A stretch of DNA of 38,803 nucleotides from Candidatus Fusicatenibacter merdavium (GCA_019115005.1 DXEK01000158.1:1-38803); one strand, 5' to 3'; positions 1-8,323 are shown, numbered from the stretch's first letter. Notes: generated by a model not told the origin, from the letters alone. Made by a program: numbers and translations.

Positions 1-50
1 AGTTACCTGAACGGTGATCCCTTTTCCTTTTTTGAGAACGTTCCGACGGC

Positions 51-79
51 TTTACAAATTTTCAAACGCGTGCTATAGT
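51..79 (+). promoter_or_regulatory. Promoter of the VanZ-family gene
   Basis: A -35 box TTTACA (51-56) and a -10 box TATAGT (74-79) are separated by 17 bp, with TG one base before the -10 box. The start codon follows about 50 bases later. Bases 1-50 hold no recognisable gene. Confidence 0.7.
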
Positions 80-130
80 AAAAAAATTACAGGACATTTC
101 TAACAGATTCATGATAGAAGGGAGTTTCCT

Positions 131-643
131 ATGAGAATTATCGCAGCTTTACTGAAACCGTTATCTTTCGTCCCGGCTCTGCTGATGATGTACCTTATCT
201 TCTCTTTTTCTTCGCAGAACGGAGCGGAATCCTCTTCGCTCAGCAATAAGGTAACTGAATCCGCACTGATCGTCGCCGATCACGTGCTGGACAAGGGATG
301 GAGCGAGGAAGATATTCAGGTACGCGTGGAAAAATACGGCTATTATGTTCGTAAACTGGCACATATGACAGAGTACTGTATCCTTGCGGTCACCATCTCT
401 CTGCCGCTGTACGTCTACGGCCTGAGAGGTTTTCCCCTTCTTGTGCTGGCCGGCCTGTTCTGTGTTGTCTTTGCCGCCTCGGACGAATACCACCAGACCA
501 TGGTGGCAAACCGCGGACCGTCGGTCCGGGATGTAGGGATCGACAGTCTCGGCGCCCTGGTCGGAATCACGCTGGTGCGCATCTTTTCCTGGATCGCCCT
601 GGGCGGAGATACCAGACGGCGGAGACGGCGGCGTTACCGGTAA
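131..643 (+). CDS. VanZ-family membrane protein
   Basis: This 170-residue integral membrane protein shows about four hydrophobic segments (near residues 8-27, 75-95, 98-115 and 133-155). The VanZ family signatures are visible: a KLAHMTEY motif before the second segment and an SDEYHQ...R...DVGIDSLGALVG block before the fourth. VanZ itself gives low-level teicoplanin resistance, but most homologues of this kind have no assigned role, so the function here is open. The start at 131 follows an AGGGAG ribosome binding site. The protein ends in an unusual run of arginines (about nine of the last ten residues are basic). The gene has its own promoter at 51-79, and its last 10 bases overlap the convergent PHP gene. 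Family assignment is firm; function is not. Confidence 0.85.
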   Translation: MRIIAALLKPLSFVPALLMMYLIFSFSSQNGAESSSLSNKVTESALIVADHVLDKGWSEEDIQVRVEKYGYYVRKLAHMTEYCILAVTISLPLYVYGLRGFPLLVLAGLFCVVFAASDEYHQTMVANRGPSVRDVGIDSLGALVGITLVRIFSWIALGGDTRRRRRRRYR

Positions 644-1317
644 GCCGGCTCTTCCTCCAGAACCCGGTACTTTCTGCTGCGCAGAAGTGCCGGCAGTTCT
701 TCCTCACCATCCATCTCTGTCTCCGTGACGATCCCGCCTTTTCCCACATCTTCTTCCCTGTGGCTGTCGCTTCCTCCGGTGGGGAGCAACCACGGATGGG
801 TAGCCAGAATCCTCTGGGTCTTTCCGTTTCCGTTGTCGTGGCGCGGACTGGTGTTGACCGCTTCCATCCCGTGGAGAAACGAAAGTTCCGCCGGTGTGGA
901 ACTTCCCTCCCGGTTCGGATGCGCCTGAATGATCAACAGTCTGCCATGGTATGTCTCATAAAAGCTTTCCAGGTTCATGGAAAGCCACCTTTCCCCCTCC
1001 CGGTACAACAGTTCTTCTGTCAGCCCGTACAGGAGATAGTCATTGGGATCCTCGAGAAAACGGATCTCCATGGCCAGTCCCACCATCAGTCTGGTGCCGG
1101 CCAGCATTTTTCCTTCCCGGTAAGGTTTCAGAAAAAAATCTGCCCTTTCCCTCCAGGTCATTCCTTTCGTCATCTCCTGAAATTCCCTGTGAAAATGGTT
1201 CGTCAGCCAGATTCCCCGATACCCTTTTTCTTCATATCGGTTCACCATTTCACGTACATCCAGATGTCCGCAGGGACTCACCTCGCTGGTATGCACATGC
1301 AGATCATATCGGTACAT
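634..1317 (-). CDS. PHP-domain phosphoesterase (first of two in the operon)
   Basis: A 227-residue PHP-superfamily protein. The metal-binding motifs are all visible: HVH near residue 8, an LTNHFH motif near residue 40, an acidic AMEIRF motif in the middle, QAHPNR and a GGSDSH motif near the end. These ligands normally hold a two- or three-metal centre that hydrolyses phosphate esters such as histidinol phosphate or nucleotide 3'-phosphates; the substrate here cannot be read from the sequence. It is the last gene of a six-gene minus-strand operon, 34 bases after the RpiR regulator. A second PHP protein sits two genes upstream. The convergent VanZ gene overlaps its stop by 10 bases and no terminator hairpin separates them. 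Confidence 0.8.
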   Translation of the reverse strand: MYRYDLHVHTSEVSPCGHLDVREMVNRYEEKGYRGIWLTNHFHREFQEMTKGMTWRERADFFLKPYREGKMLAGTRLMVGLAMEIRFLEDPNDYLLYGLTEELLYREGERWLSMNLESFYETYHGRLLIIQAHPNREGSSTPAELSFLHGMEAVNTSPRHDNGNGKTQRILATHPWLLPTGGSDSHREEDVGKGGIVTETEMDGEEELPALLRSRKYRVLEEEPAYR

Positions 1318-1351
1318 TTCTTTTCCGCCTTTCTGTCAGATTGCTGAGGTT

Positions 1352-2182
1352 CTATAACCGGTCCGAATACTTCTTTTTCAGCGTATGCAGACGGGAAAGA
1401 CTTTTCGCCGTCTTCTCCTTCGTAAGCTTGGATACCAGAAGCACCAGGGCATCCACCACCGCTGCCGCTGCCGTCATGGAATGGTATTCCTTTTCGTCCC
1501 CGCGGCAGGCATACAGATTCACGTCCGCACACTCTTCCTTCATCAGAAACGTCCGACCTGTAAACGCCAGCGTCCGGTATCCGGCTTCCTTCTGGCAGTC
1601 CAGGATCACCTGCCCCTGGGCAGACAGCTTGGAGTAGGCGAAGAAAACCACGAGATCTCCTTCCCCTGCCTGGGCCAGTCCCTCCAGCATCCCGGAACCT
1701 CCGGACGGGATCTTTTCCACACGGATCCCGATCCTCCGCAGGCGGTAAAACAGCAGTTCGCCCATTGCGTCAGACGCGTTTTTGGAAAAAATAAAAACCC
1801 TGTCCGCAGACGCAATTTCCCGTGCGGCGCTCTCAAACGTCTCGGGATCGTTTTCCTCAATCGTCTTTTCCAGACATTCCTTCTGATGCTCCAGCCACTT
1901 TCTCACCTGGAATTCATCTTCTTTCTGCAGCGTCCGGGCAATCTTTCTGGCGGGTCCCTTTTCCCTGCTCTGCTGCATCACACTCTGCTTCAGCTGTTTG
2001 AAATCCTGATACCCCGCATGGCGGGCAAATCTGGAGATCGTCGCCTCGGAAACCTCCAGGCGTCTTGCCAGCTGCCCGATCCCCAGAAACAGGAACTCCT
2101 CGGTGTTGCTCCCGATAAACTCCAGGATCTTACGATCCGCTCTGGTCAGTTCTTCCTCATGTCTCAAAAGATCTACAGTCAT
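1352..2182 (-). CDS. MurR/RpiR-family transcriptional regulator
   Basis: A 276-residue regulator with an N-terminal HTH_6 helix-turn-helix (roughly residues 1-75, including the recognition stretch RRLEVSEATISRFARHAGY) and a SIS sugar-isomerase domain (roughly 115-240, beginning near DRVFIFSKNASD). Members of this family bind phosphosugars or related ligands through the SIS domain and control nearby transport and catabolism genes. The start follows a GAGGAG ribosome binding site. It sits between two PHP phosphoesterases and downstream of the ECF transporter genes with short gaps, so it probably controls this operon. An ATTTCA-tttt-TGAAAT inverted repeat upstream of the operon (6624-6639) is a candidate binding site. 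Confidence 0.88.
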   Translation of the reverse strand: MTVDLLRHEEELTRADRKILEFIGSNTEEFLFLGIGQLARRLEVSEATISRFARHAGYQDFKQLKQSVMQQSREKGPARKIARTLQKEDEFQVRKWLEHQKECLEKTIEENDPETFESAAREIASADRVFIFSKNASDAMGELLFYRLRRIGIRVEKIPSGGSGMLEGLAQAGEGDLVVFFAYSKLSAQGQVILDCQKEAGYRTLAFTGRTFLMKEECADVNLYACRGDEKEYHSMTAAAAVVDALVLLVSKLTKEKTAKSLSRLHTLKKKYSDRL

Positions 2183-2200
2183 AGCTATCTCCTCTGTTTT

Positions 2201-3001
2201 TTATATTACCACAGAACGGTTCAACAGGACAGAAACATAATTTCCGCCCAGTTCATGCACCTCTTTCAGCGTGCGCTTGAGCAGCGCCGCATTCCGTACC
2301 TGATCCGCCGCATGTTCCGCCACCTCGATCCGGTGGGTGTTTTTTCTCATCTCCTCCAGAAGGCCGGAGATCTCCCGCGGTTCCCCTTCCATGTGAGTGC
2401 GGATGCAGCCGTACTGGAGCGCCTGGTGGGTATCGCTTCCGCCGACCACCGGAATCTGCAGCTGCCCGGCAAGCGCGTATGTCTTTTTTTCTGTCTCCTC
2501 CCGGTTCAGAGCTACATCCTTTCCGTTCAGATCCAGGAAATCAAGGGCGGCCAGTTCGTCCGCCGGAAGTTCCGGGATATGCCCGCCTTCACGGAACGGA
2601 TGCGCTCCGCCCACGATCACATGGTATTCCGAGAAAAGCTTCATCAGATCACGGAACGGCAGAAACTTCCTTTTTTCTTTATAAGGTTCCAGCCTGCGGT
2701 TCAATTCCAGGATTTCCTCCATATTGCCGATCGACAGAATATGGCCGCCCTGTGCGATATCTGTCTCCATTCCTGGGAAAACACGCAGCCCGTTTTCCAG
2801 GACCAGACAATCTCCCTCCCGCCGGCTGATCCGGCTCAGGTAACTGTAAATCTCGTCAAACTGAAGGGTATTGAAATGTTCCGTCAGACAAAGCGCATCC
2901 AGTCCCGCCCTTCTGGCCTGATCAAACAGCCAGTCTGTATATTCCGTAGAAAACGGAAGCTTCTTGGCCAGCTTACCATGAGTATGAAAATCAATATACA
3001 A
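2201..3001 (-). CDS. PHP-domain phosphoesterase (second of two in the operon)
   Basis: A 266-residue PHP-superfamily protein with the complete set of metal-ligand motifs: DFHTHG at residues 4-9, LTEHFNT near 40, PGMETDI near 75, a GGAHPF motif in the middle and GGSDTHQ near 190. It is therefore likely to be an active metal-dependent phosphoesterase of unknown substrate. The best start is a TTG codon at 3001, eight bases after a strong AAGGAGG site; no ATG lies nearby. It is 13 bases downstream of the ECF T component and 18 bases upstream of the RpiR regulator. It is only distantly similar to the PHP protein at 634-1317, so the two may act on different steps. Confidence 0.82.
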   Translation of the reverse strand: MYIDFHTHGKLAKKLPFSTEYTDWLFDQARRAGLDALCLTEHFNTLQFDEIYSYLSRISRREGDCLVLENGLRVFPGMETDIAQGGHILSIGNMEEILELNRRLEPYKEKRKFLPFRDLMKLFSEYHVIVGGAHPFREGGHIPELPADELAALDFLDLNGKDVALNREETEKKTYALAGQLQIPVVGGSDTHQALQYGCIRTHMEGEPREISGLLEEMRKNTHRIEVAEHAADQVRNAALLKRTLKEVHELGGNYVSVLLNRSVVI

Positions 3002-3014
3002 TCTTTCTTCCTCC

Positions 3015-3851
3015 TTACAGGATCGTCATCGCAAAAACTGTCAATGCCATCCATAAAAATGATACTGCCACGAACAGCATATCATCATATCCCACTTTCA
3101 GGGAAGACAATTTCAGCTTCTTCACTTCCGGACTTGTCGCCGCATTCCGGTATCCTTTGATCTCCAATGCCTCCACCGTCGTACGGGAGCGTTTTGCCGT
3201 GTTCAGCATCAACGGATAGAACGCGTGGATGATCACTTTCACCTGATAGATCAGGTAACGGATTTTTCCCGCAAAGGTACTGCTGCCCGGCGCATTTCCT
3301 CTGAGGCGGTAGGAAAGAAGCACATTCTGGAACTCTTCCATCAGCATCGGCAGCATACGGTATGCATAGGAGATAGAGAAGGACAGCCGCTCGGGACATC
3401 CGAACCACATCAGTCCGTTGGACAGTCTGTCCGGATCAAGACCGGAAAACACGGTGACAGAGGCCAGAGATACCGTCGCCACTTTCAGGGTCAGGATCAG
3501 AAGCGGAAGGATGGTCTCCGCGTTTCCGCCGAACAGCAGTGACACAAGAAACAGATACCCTGTCTGAGAGAACACTCCCACGACAAACAGAAGCAGCACC
3601 AGTCCGGCAACCCGCGCCATCACCGTCGTTGCCGCCACCAGCAGAAATGCCCCCAGAAGAAACGGCACCTGATCCACAAACCACGGCACCAGCGCAAAAA
3701 ACACATACCAGACCAGAAGCACCCTCGGATCAAGCTTCGCAATAAACGTATCATCATTGCCATATGCATTTTTCAGTACCTGATTTCTCAGAAAATCCAT
3801 GGAAAGCTTATCCAGAATGTTATCGGAAAGCTTCTGCATGATTTTATCCAT
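3015..3851 (-). CDS. ECF transporter T component (EcfT)
   Basis: A 278-residue integral membrane protein and the transmembrane coupling subunit of an energy-coupling factor transporter. The two coupling-helix motifs are visible: AYRM...LLSYRLRG near residues 160-180, and a RSRTTVEALEIKGYRN stretch near 225-240. These contact the ATPase subunits. The start follows an AAGGAG site. It lies 15 bases after the double ATPase gene and the S component precedes that, so a complete A-A-T-S set is encoded together. That arrangement marks a dedicated (group I) rather than shared ECF module. Confidence 0.9.
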   Translation of the reverse strand: MDKIMQKLSDNILDKLSMDFLRNQVLKNAYGNDDTFIAKLDPRVLLVWYVFFALVPWFVDQVPFLLGAFLLVAATTVMARVAGLVLLLFVVGVFSQTGYLFLVSLLFGGNAETILPLLILTLKVATVSLASVTVFSGLDPDRLSNGLMWFGCPERLSFSISYAYRMLPMLMEEFQNVLLSYRLRGNAPGSSTFAGKIRYLIYQVKVIIHAFYPLMLNTAKRSRTTVEALEIKGYRNAATSPEVKKLKLSSLKVGYDDMLFVAVSFLWMALTVFAMTIL

Positions 3852-3866
3852 TGTCTTCTCTCCTTC

Positions 3867-5579
3867 CTACATGCATCCGCAGCCAAACTGCTGACGGAAC
3901 TCCTGAATCGTATAGCAGAATGCAGCCGGATTCAGTATTTTTCCCATATCAAAAATCTCCGGCGGCCGGATTCCTGTCAGGTCCGTCACCTCTTTGTTTC
4001 CGAAAATTTCATTCCTGCTGCCGTCCGCAACCACCCTGCCCTCGCAGAGCACAATGATCCGCTCCGCCCACTCGCAGACCAGCTGCATGTCATGAGTCGC
4101 GATCATCACAGTATCTGTGATATCCTTCATCTCATTCAGTGTCCGCATGATCTCTTTTCTCGTGGCAATGTCCAGATTCGCCGTCGGCTCATCCAGCAGC
4201 AGAATCTCCGGGTTCAATGCGATACCGATCGCCAGACTTGCACGGCGCATCTGTCCGCCGGAGAGCAGCCGTCCGTCCCGGTCCTTCAATTCCGTCAGCC
4301 GGAACTGTTCCAGCAGATCCGCCGTCCGCTCCTTCCAGTTTTCCACGCGTCGCGCCTGCATTGCAAAGGCGATGTCGCTCTCAATAGAATCCTTGATGAA
4401 CATTTCTTCCGGATTCTGGTAGACCAGGGAGATCGTCCGGGACAATGCTTCCGGTTTTGTGTCCCTGATTCCCTTCCCCTTCAGCAGAACCTCTCCCTCC
4501 GAAGGCTTGATCAGTCCGGTCATCAGCTTCATCAGCGTCGATTTGCCGGCCCCGTTGGAACCGATCAGGGCGATCTTTTCCCCTTTTCGGATCTCAAGAT
4601 TCAAGCCATGAAAAATCTGTTTTGCGTCTCCTTTGACCGCCCGGTAAGAGACGGAGACATTCCGGAATTCCACAGCATGCTCCGATCCGTTTCCCCGGCC
4701 GGACGCTCCCGGCTCCTCCGGACAGACTTCCCTCCGGTAGAACAGATGGCCAAACACCTTTTTTCCGGCTTCGATGGTCGTCGGAAGCACCGTATCTCCG
4801 GCCAGCAGGCCATCCTTCTTCATCTGATGTGCCGCGATCGTTACCTGCGGAGGAAAGATATTGCATTCCTGCAGTTCATCCACCCGCTGCAGCGCCTCGT
4901 CTGCGGGAAGCACCCACTCTGTATGACCGTCTTTCAGAAGCGCCACGTGATGGCAGTAATCTGCAATATATTCTGTGTGATGCTCGATCACGATGATCGT
5001 CTTTCCCCAGGTCTCATTAAGGTTTTTCAGCACACCGTAAATCAGATCGGCATGGCGGGGATCCAGCTGAGCGATCGGCTCGTCCAGGATCAGGACGTCC
5101 GGTTCCAGCGAAACTGCTCCCGCCAGCGCCAGCAAATGCGTCTGCCCGCCGGAAAGCTGCCAGATATATTCCTGTTCTCTGCCTTCCAGCCCGCACTGGC
5201 GCAGGGCCTCTCTTCCCCGTTCCAGATAATCCGGCATCGCATAATTCATACAGGCATAGGACGCATCGTCAAGGACTGTGGGACGCACAATCTGATTTTC
5301 AAAATCCTGGTAGACATATCCAACCTTTCCTGCGATTTCCCCCACATTCATCGTCCTGGTATCTTTCTGGTCCACCAGAACACTTCCCTCAAATTCTCCC
5401 ATGATAAAATGCGGAATCAGACCGTTCATAGCTTTGCACAGTGTCGATTTTCCACACCCGTTATTTCCGATGATTGCCAGAAAATCTCCCTTTTCCACAT
5501 TCAGATTCAGATGATTCAGCGTTGGCCGGGACGCACCCGGATATGTATAAGTCAGATCACTGATTTCAATAATATTCAT
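3867..5579 (-). CDS. Fused double ECF/ABC ATPase
   Basis: A 570-residue protein carrying two ABC ATPase domains in one chain, in place of separate EcfA1 and EcfA2. The first half (roughly 1-245) has Walker A GNNGCGKST, signature LSGGQTHLLAL and Walker B ILDEPIAQLD. The second half (roughly 300-555) has Walker A GSNGAGKST, signature LSGGQMRRASLA and Walker B ILLLDEPTANLD. It powers uptake with the T and S components encoded on either side. The start at 5579 follows GGAGGAG, and a short CGGCGG hairpin (5594-5608) lies directly before that site. Such fused ATPases are common in stand-alone ECF operons. Confidence 0.92.
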   Translation of the reverse strand: MNIIEISDLTYTYPGASRPTLNHLNLNVEKGDFLAIIGNNGCGKSTLCKAMNGLIPHFIMGEFEGSVLVDQKDTRTMNVGEIAGKVGYVYQDFENQIVRPTVLDDASYACMNYAMPDYLERGREALRQCGLEGREQEYIWQLSGGQTHLLALAGAVSLEPDVLILDEPIAQLDPRHADLIYGVLKNLNETWGKTIIVIEHHTEYIADYCHHVALLKDGHTEWVLPADEALQRVDELQECNIFPPQVTIAAHQMKKDGLLAGDTVLPTTIEAGKKVFGHLFYRREVCPEEPGASGRGNGSEHAVEFRNVSVSYRAVKGDAKQIFHGLNLEIRKGEKIALIGSNGAGKSTLMKLMTGLIKPSEGEVLLKGKGIRDTKPEALSRTISLVYQNPEEMFIKDSIESDIAFAMQARRVENWKERTADLLEQFRLTELKDRDGRLLSGGQMRRASLAIGIALNPEILLLDEPTANLDIATRKEIMRTLNEMKDITDTVMIATHDMQLVCEWAERIIVLCEGRVVADGSRNEIFGNKEVTDLTGIRPPEIFDMGKILNPAAFCYTIQEFRQQFGCGCM

Positions 5580-5593
5580 ATTCGCAACTCCTC

Positions 5594-5608
5594 CGGCGGC
5601 ATCCGCCG
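5594..5608 (-). other. Small GC hairpin before the ECF ATPase ribosome binding site
   Basis: CGGCGG and CCGCCG form a six-pair stem with a three-base loop in the 70-base gap between the S-component gene and the ATPase gene. The GGAGGAG site begins directly after the stem. It could tune translation or protect the mRNA between the two genes; this is inference from position only. Confidence 0.4.
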
Positions 5609-5649
5609 CTTTTTCTGCAACCGTTCAGCAGCTAAACCGTTATATTTTC

Positions 5650-6486
5650 TTATTTTACGGCTTCCGCTCTCTTTTTCATCACAGCCAGCACAGCAACAGC
5701 CACCACGGCCGCCACGACAATTCCTGCCGCTACCGCGGTTCCGCTCTCCGCCCAGCTCGCCTCCCAGTCGATCAGGGACAGGCCGCTTGTCGCCAGCAGT
5801 TCCGCACAGACCGCCACAACGAACGCCCCGAGACAGGCCAGGATCACCTTTGCATTGATCGTGCCGAGGGCAGTCTTCTCTGTGCGCGGCTGCATGCCCA
5901 GGAGCGGCTCAATCTTTCCGTACAGCTTCGGAACCAGATAGAGCGTCGGCAGCAGGCAGAACAGGATACCGGAAAACAGCAGATCATTCAGGAACGCGAA
6001 CCCTTCCGTTGCAAACACACTCTCCGGAAGTCCGGGAACCGCTTCGAAATCTTCCACTGCAAACTGCACTTTGAAAATATCCACCAGCATTCCGAGAAAC
6101 AGCTGTACCGCCGGACCTGTGATCGCCGCAATGCCGACCATTTTCCGATTCTGCGGATTCTTGACCATACGGCCTGCCAGATATACGCCGATGGTTACAG
6201 TGATAAACTTCTCCAGTTCGCCGAGCCCGCCGAACTGTCCCAGCATGATCTCACTGAAAACCAGTTCTCCGGTCGCTGCTCCAAGAGCCGCGGACAGCGG
6301 ATCAAACAACATTCCCAACACCAGTGGAATAAAAAGGAAATATTCCACAGAAAACTCCACGATACCGATCTGAAACTTCGGGATCAGCTCCGTAAACAAG
6401 GTCGCCATCCCGTAGAGAGCCATGGTCAGGACAAAAATCATCAGTTTCTGTGACTGCGACGCAGCCTGTCTTTTCATCGTCTCCAT
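5650..6486 (-). CDS. ECF transporter S component (substrate-binding membrane subunit)
   Basis: A membrane protein of 278 residues from the chosen start, with about six hydrophobic segments and the ECF S-component pattern: an FVLTMALYGMATLF first helix, then a segment ending SVEYFLFIPLVLGMLFDPLSAALGAATGEL. A final hydrophobic segment and a basic tail extend it beyond the usual 170-200 residues. The substrate is unknown. The start is set at ATG 6486, which has GGAGG eight bases upstream. An in-frame ATG at 6537 has no ribosome binding site and lies inside a palindromic repeat (6522-6549), so it is unlikely to be used. It is the first gene of the ECF/PHP/RpiR operon. Confidence 0.82.
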   Translation of the reverse strand: METMKRQAASQSQKLMIFVLTMALYGMATLFTELIPKFQIGIVEFSVEYFLFIPLVLGMLFDPLSAALGAATGELVFSEIMLGQFGGLGELEKFITVTIGVYLAGRMVKNPQNRKMVGIAAITGPAVQLFLGMLVDIFKVQFAVEDFEAVPGLPESVFATEGFAFLNDLLFSGILFCLLPTLYLVPKLYGKIEPLLGMQPRTEKTALGTINAKVILACLGAFVVAVCAELLATSGLSLIDWEASWAESGTAVAAGIVVAAVVAVAVLAVMKKRAEAVK

Positions 6487-6521
6487 TTTCAATTCCTCCA
6501 GACTTCTTTTTCTTACGTCCT

Positions 6522-6549
6522 GTAACAGTTCAGCCATCAGAACTGTTAC
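6522..6549. repeat. Intergenic palindrome, strong copy
   Basis: Perfect 10-bp arms GTAACAGTTC and GAACTGTTAC flank the 8-base spacer AGCCATCA. The same arms recur at 10434-10470 and, with one exchange, at 34039-34072. The repeat lies in the 5' leader of the S-component gene, close to the predicted transcription start. It contains an ATG that falsely extends the reading frame. Confidence 0.7.
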
Positions 6550-6559
6550 TACGTTCTTT

Positions 6560-6568
6560 ACTATAACA
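6560..6568 (-). promoter_or_regulatory. Candidate extended -10 promoter of the ECF operon
   Basis: On the minus strand TGT precedes TATAGT (the -10 occupies 6560-6565), giving an extended -10 element. No good -35 box is present at 16-18 bp. The predicted transcript would begin just before the palindrome at 6522-6549. Confidence 0.45.
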
Positions 6569-6623
6569 AATCTATGTAAAGTCTTCGTTCACTGCAATGT
6601 TAAATGTAAATAAATTTTCAGTG

Positions 6624-6639
6624 ATTTCATTTTTGAAAT
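6624..6639. promoter_or_regulatory. Candidate operator for the RpiR regulator
   Basis: ATTTCA and TGAAAT form a perfect inverted repeat around TTTT, about 60 bases upstream of the proposed -10 box of the ECF operon. RpiR-family operators are often AT-rich palindromes with GAAA/TTTC half sites. Assignment to the regulator at 1352-2182 is inference. Confidence 0.3.
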
Positions 6640-6656
6640 TTTATTTTCTTTTTTGG

Positions 6657-6706
6657 ATATAAAAAAGCTTCCAGCAAACGCGTCTCACCATTTGCAGAAA
6701 GCTTTT
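6657..6706 (-). terminator. Terminator of the GNAT-amidase-ATPase operon
   Basis: On the minus strand AAAAGCTT...CAAA pairs with TTTG...AAGCTTTT across a 12-base loop, and the 3' arm runs into TTTTTT. It begins 17 bases after the ATPase stop. Confidence 0.75.
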
Positions 6707-6722
6707 CCAATCTATCTCACAG

Positions 6723-7595
6723 TCATAGAAATTCTTCCCGGTGTTCCCGGAAAAATTCATAATAAATCCTCACATTTTCCAGCTCCGTCCACCGCTTTAC
6801 ATCCACCGGATCCTCATCCAGATCGTAGATCTTCGCCCCGCGCATCGCAAGCAGAAACGGGGAGTGGGTGGAGATGACAAACTGGCATCCGAAAAAACGG
6901 GCCGAGTCTTCGAGAAACTTCATCAGTTCCATCTGCCGTTTCGGAGACAGACTGTTCTCCGGCTCGTCCAGAAGATAAAGGCCGTTCTCGCCGATCTTCT
7001 CACAGAAATAAGACCATGCGCTCTCACCGTTGGAATACTCCCGGACATTTCCGGGCGTGTTGGCCCGGACATATTTGGACTGGGTCTTGCTCCTGGCCAT
7101 ATTGACCTTCTTCAGCGTATCGTAATCGTCCATGGAACGCATCCGGAAATTGGAATACTTCATTTCCAGATATTCTTCAAACAGATCCTCCCGCCGCCGT
7201 TCTACACCGTTGTTGATCGAACGGACATTCAGCATATAATCAAATACATCATCGCTGGTAATGATCCGGCTTCCCTTCGGCAATTTCCCGATCATCTCCG
7301 CATCACAGAGCCCGAGATAATCTTCAAAAAATTCCGAGCGGTTGTACGGTGTGTCCCGTTCCAGCCCCAGCTTTGCGGCGATGACATTCAGCGCCGTCGT
7401 CTTTCCGCATCCGTTCCCTCCGTAAAAGACTGTGATCGGTTCAAAATCTACTCTCCGGAACTTTCTCCCGGAAAGAACCTGAAACGGATAATAGGAATCA
7501 TAGCAAGTCCTCTTCAGACGCGGATCCTTCGGGTTATAGAAAAAATCGGTTTCCTTTTCGTCGTCCGGAAACTGAAAGCTTTCGAGATATACCAT
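6723..7595 (-). CDS. AAA-family ATPase (ABC/OLD-like ATP-binding protein)
   Basis: A 290-residue soluble ATPase. Walker A is GGNGCGKTT near residue 60. The signature region and Walker B (LYLLDEPENSLSP) lie near 200-215, followed by FVISTHSPFLLA, the H-loop typical of SMC/ABC-like AAA proteins. This group includes stand-alone regulators and defence ATPases, but nothing here fixes a role. The start at 7595 (MVYLESF) follows AAGGGG, whereas the longer frame overlaps the amidase gene and lacks a site. The 10-base gap shows it is co-transcribed with the amidase at 7606-8310, and a terminator follows it. Confidence 0.8.
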   Translation of the reverse strand: MVYLESFQFPDDEKETDFFYNPKDPRLKRTCYDSYYPFQVLSGRKFRRVDFEPITVFYGGNGCGKTTALNVIAAKLGLERDTPYNRSEFFEDYLGLCDAEMIGKLPKGSRIITSDDVFDYMLNVRSINNGVERRREDLFEEYLEMKYSNFRMRSMDDYDTLKKVNMARSKTQSKYVRANTPGNVREYSNGESAWSYFCEKIGENGLYLLDEPENSLSPKRQMELMKFLEDSARFFGCQFVISTHSPFLLAMRGAKIYDLDEDPVDVKRWTELENVRIYYEFFREHREEFL

Positions 7596-7605
7596 CTTAT
7601 TCCCC

Positions 7606-8310
7606 TTATAAACTGTCTGCATAATCCTGTACATCCTGGCGGAACTGTACCCATGCGTCCTCATGTTCCACAAAATATTTCGGACAGTCCTTTCCGGTCA
7701 CATCATAATGGCGGATCACATCCTCCGAAGAAAGACCGAACCGATGACACAGCCATCCGGTCAGCTGTACAAGAGACTGATACGTTGCGTCCGTAAACTG
7801 TCCGCTCTCATCCGGATGACAGCATTCGATGGAAAGCGTATCACTGTTCCTGCTGTTCGAGGCGTATGCCCACTCGGAGCTCGGGATACACTGGATCACT
7901 TCGCCGTCCAGACCGATGATAAAATGGCTGCTGGCCTTTGTCGACTGCGAATCCTTCAGCCCTTCAAAGTAATCATGATTCTGCTGCGCCGTACTTCCCG
8001 GATTCGCGGTATAATGAATGACTATTCCATTGATCTGCTGCAAGGCGATCTGGGGGCGCGACCACTCGTTGGGCGTCAGCAGTTCCACATTGATCGGAGG
8101 AGCGCCTTCCCACTGCACACTCGTCGTATCCGCCTGAATATCCACCGGCCCGCTCTGTCCGATCCCTGTCAGCTGCCGTACGCCAAATCCGAGTCCCAAC
8201 ACACATACTCCCACAACTGCGACAGTTCCCATAACGCGCCGCCGGACCTGCGCCCGCCTTCTTTTTCTCGTCATCCGTGAATAACGGTATCTTTTCCTCT
8301 TATGCTGCAT
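7606..8310 (-). CDS. Membrane-anchored N-acetylmuramoyl-L-alanine amidase (Amidase_2)
   Basis: A 234-residue protein with a highly basic cytoplasmic N-terminus (residues 1-25), one transmembrane segment (about 27-47) and an extracellular Amidase_2/PGRP-like domain (about 75-225). Expected zinc ligands and catalytic residues are visible: IVIHYTANPGS (first His), SSHFIIGLDGEVIQCIP, SIECCHPD, and RHYDVTGKDCP (second His and Cys). It should cleave the bond between N-acetylmuramic acid and L-alanine in peptidoglycan at the cell surface. It is the middle gene of a three-gene operon: 13 bases after the acetyltransferase and 10 before the ATPase. Confidence 0.87.
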   Translation of the reverse strand: MQHKRKRYRYSRMTRKRRRAQVRRRVMGTVAVVGVCVLGLGFGVRQLTGIGQSGPVDIQADTTSVQWEGAPPINVELLTPNEWSRPQIALQQINGIVIHYTANPGSTAQQNHDYFEGLKDSQSTKASSHFIIGLDGEVIQCIPSSEWAYASNSRNSDTLSIECCHPDESGQFTDATYQSLVQLTGWLCHRFGLSSEDVIRHYDVTGKDCPKYFVEHEDAWVQFRQDVQDYADSL

Positions 8311-8323
8311 TTACCTCTCCTCT

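Noticed and set aside
1385..3160. Very long plus-strand open frame (591 codons), and similar long frames opposite guaB, groL, thiC and the ECF ATPase
   Set aside because: They lie opposite clear genes with conserved families and reflect codon composition; none shows a family match or a ribosome binding site in context.
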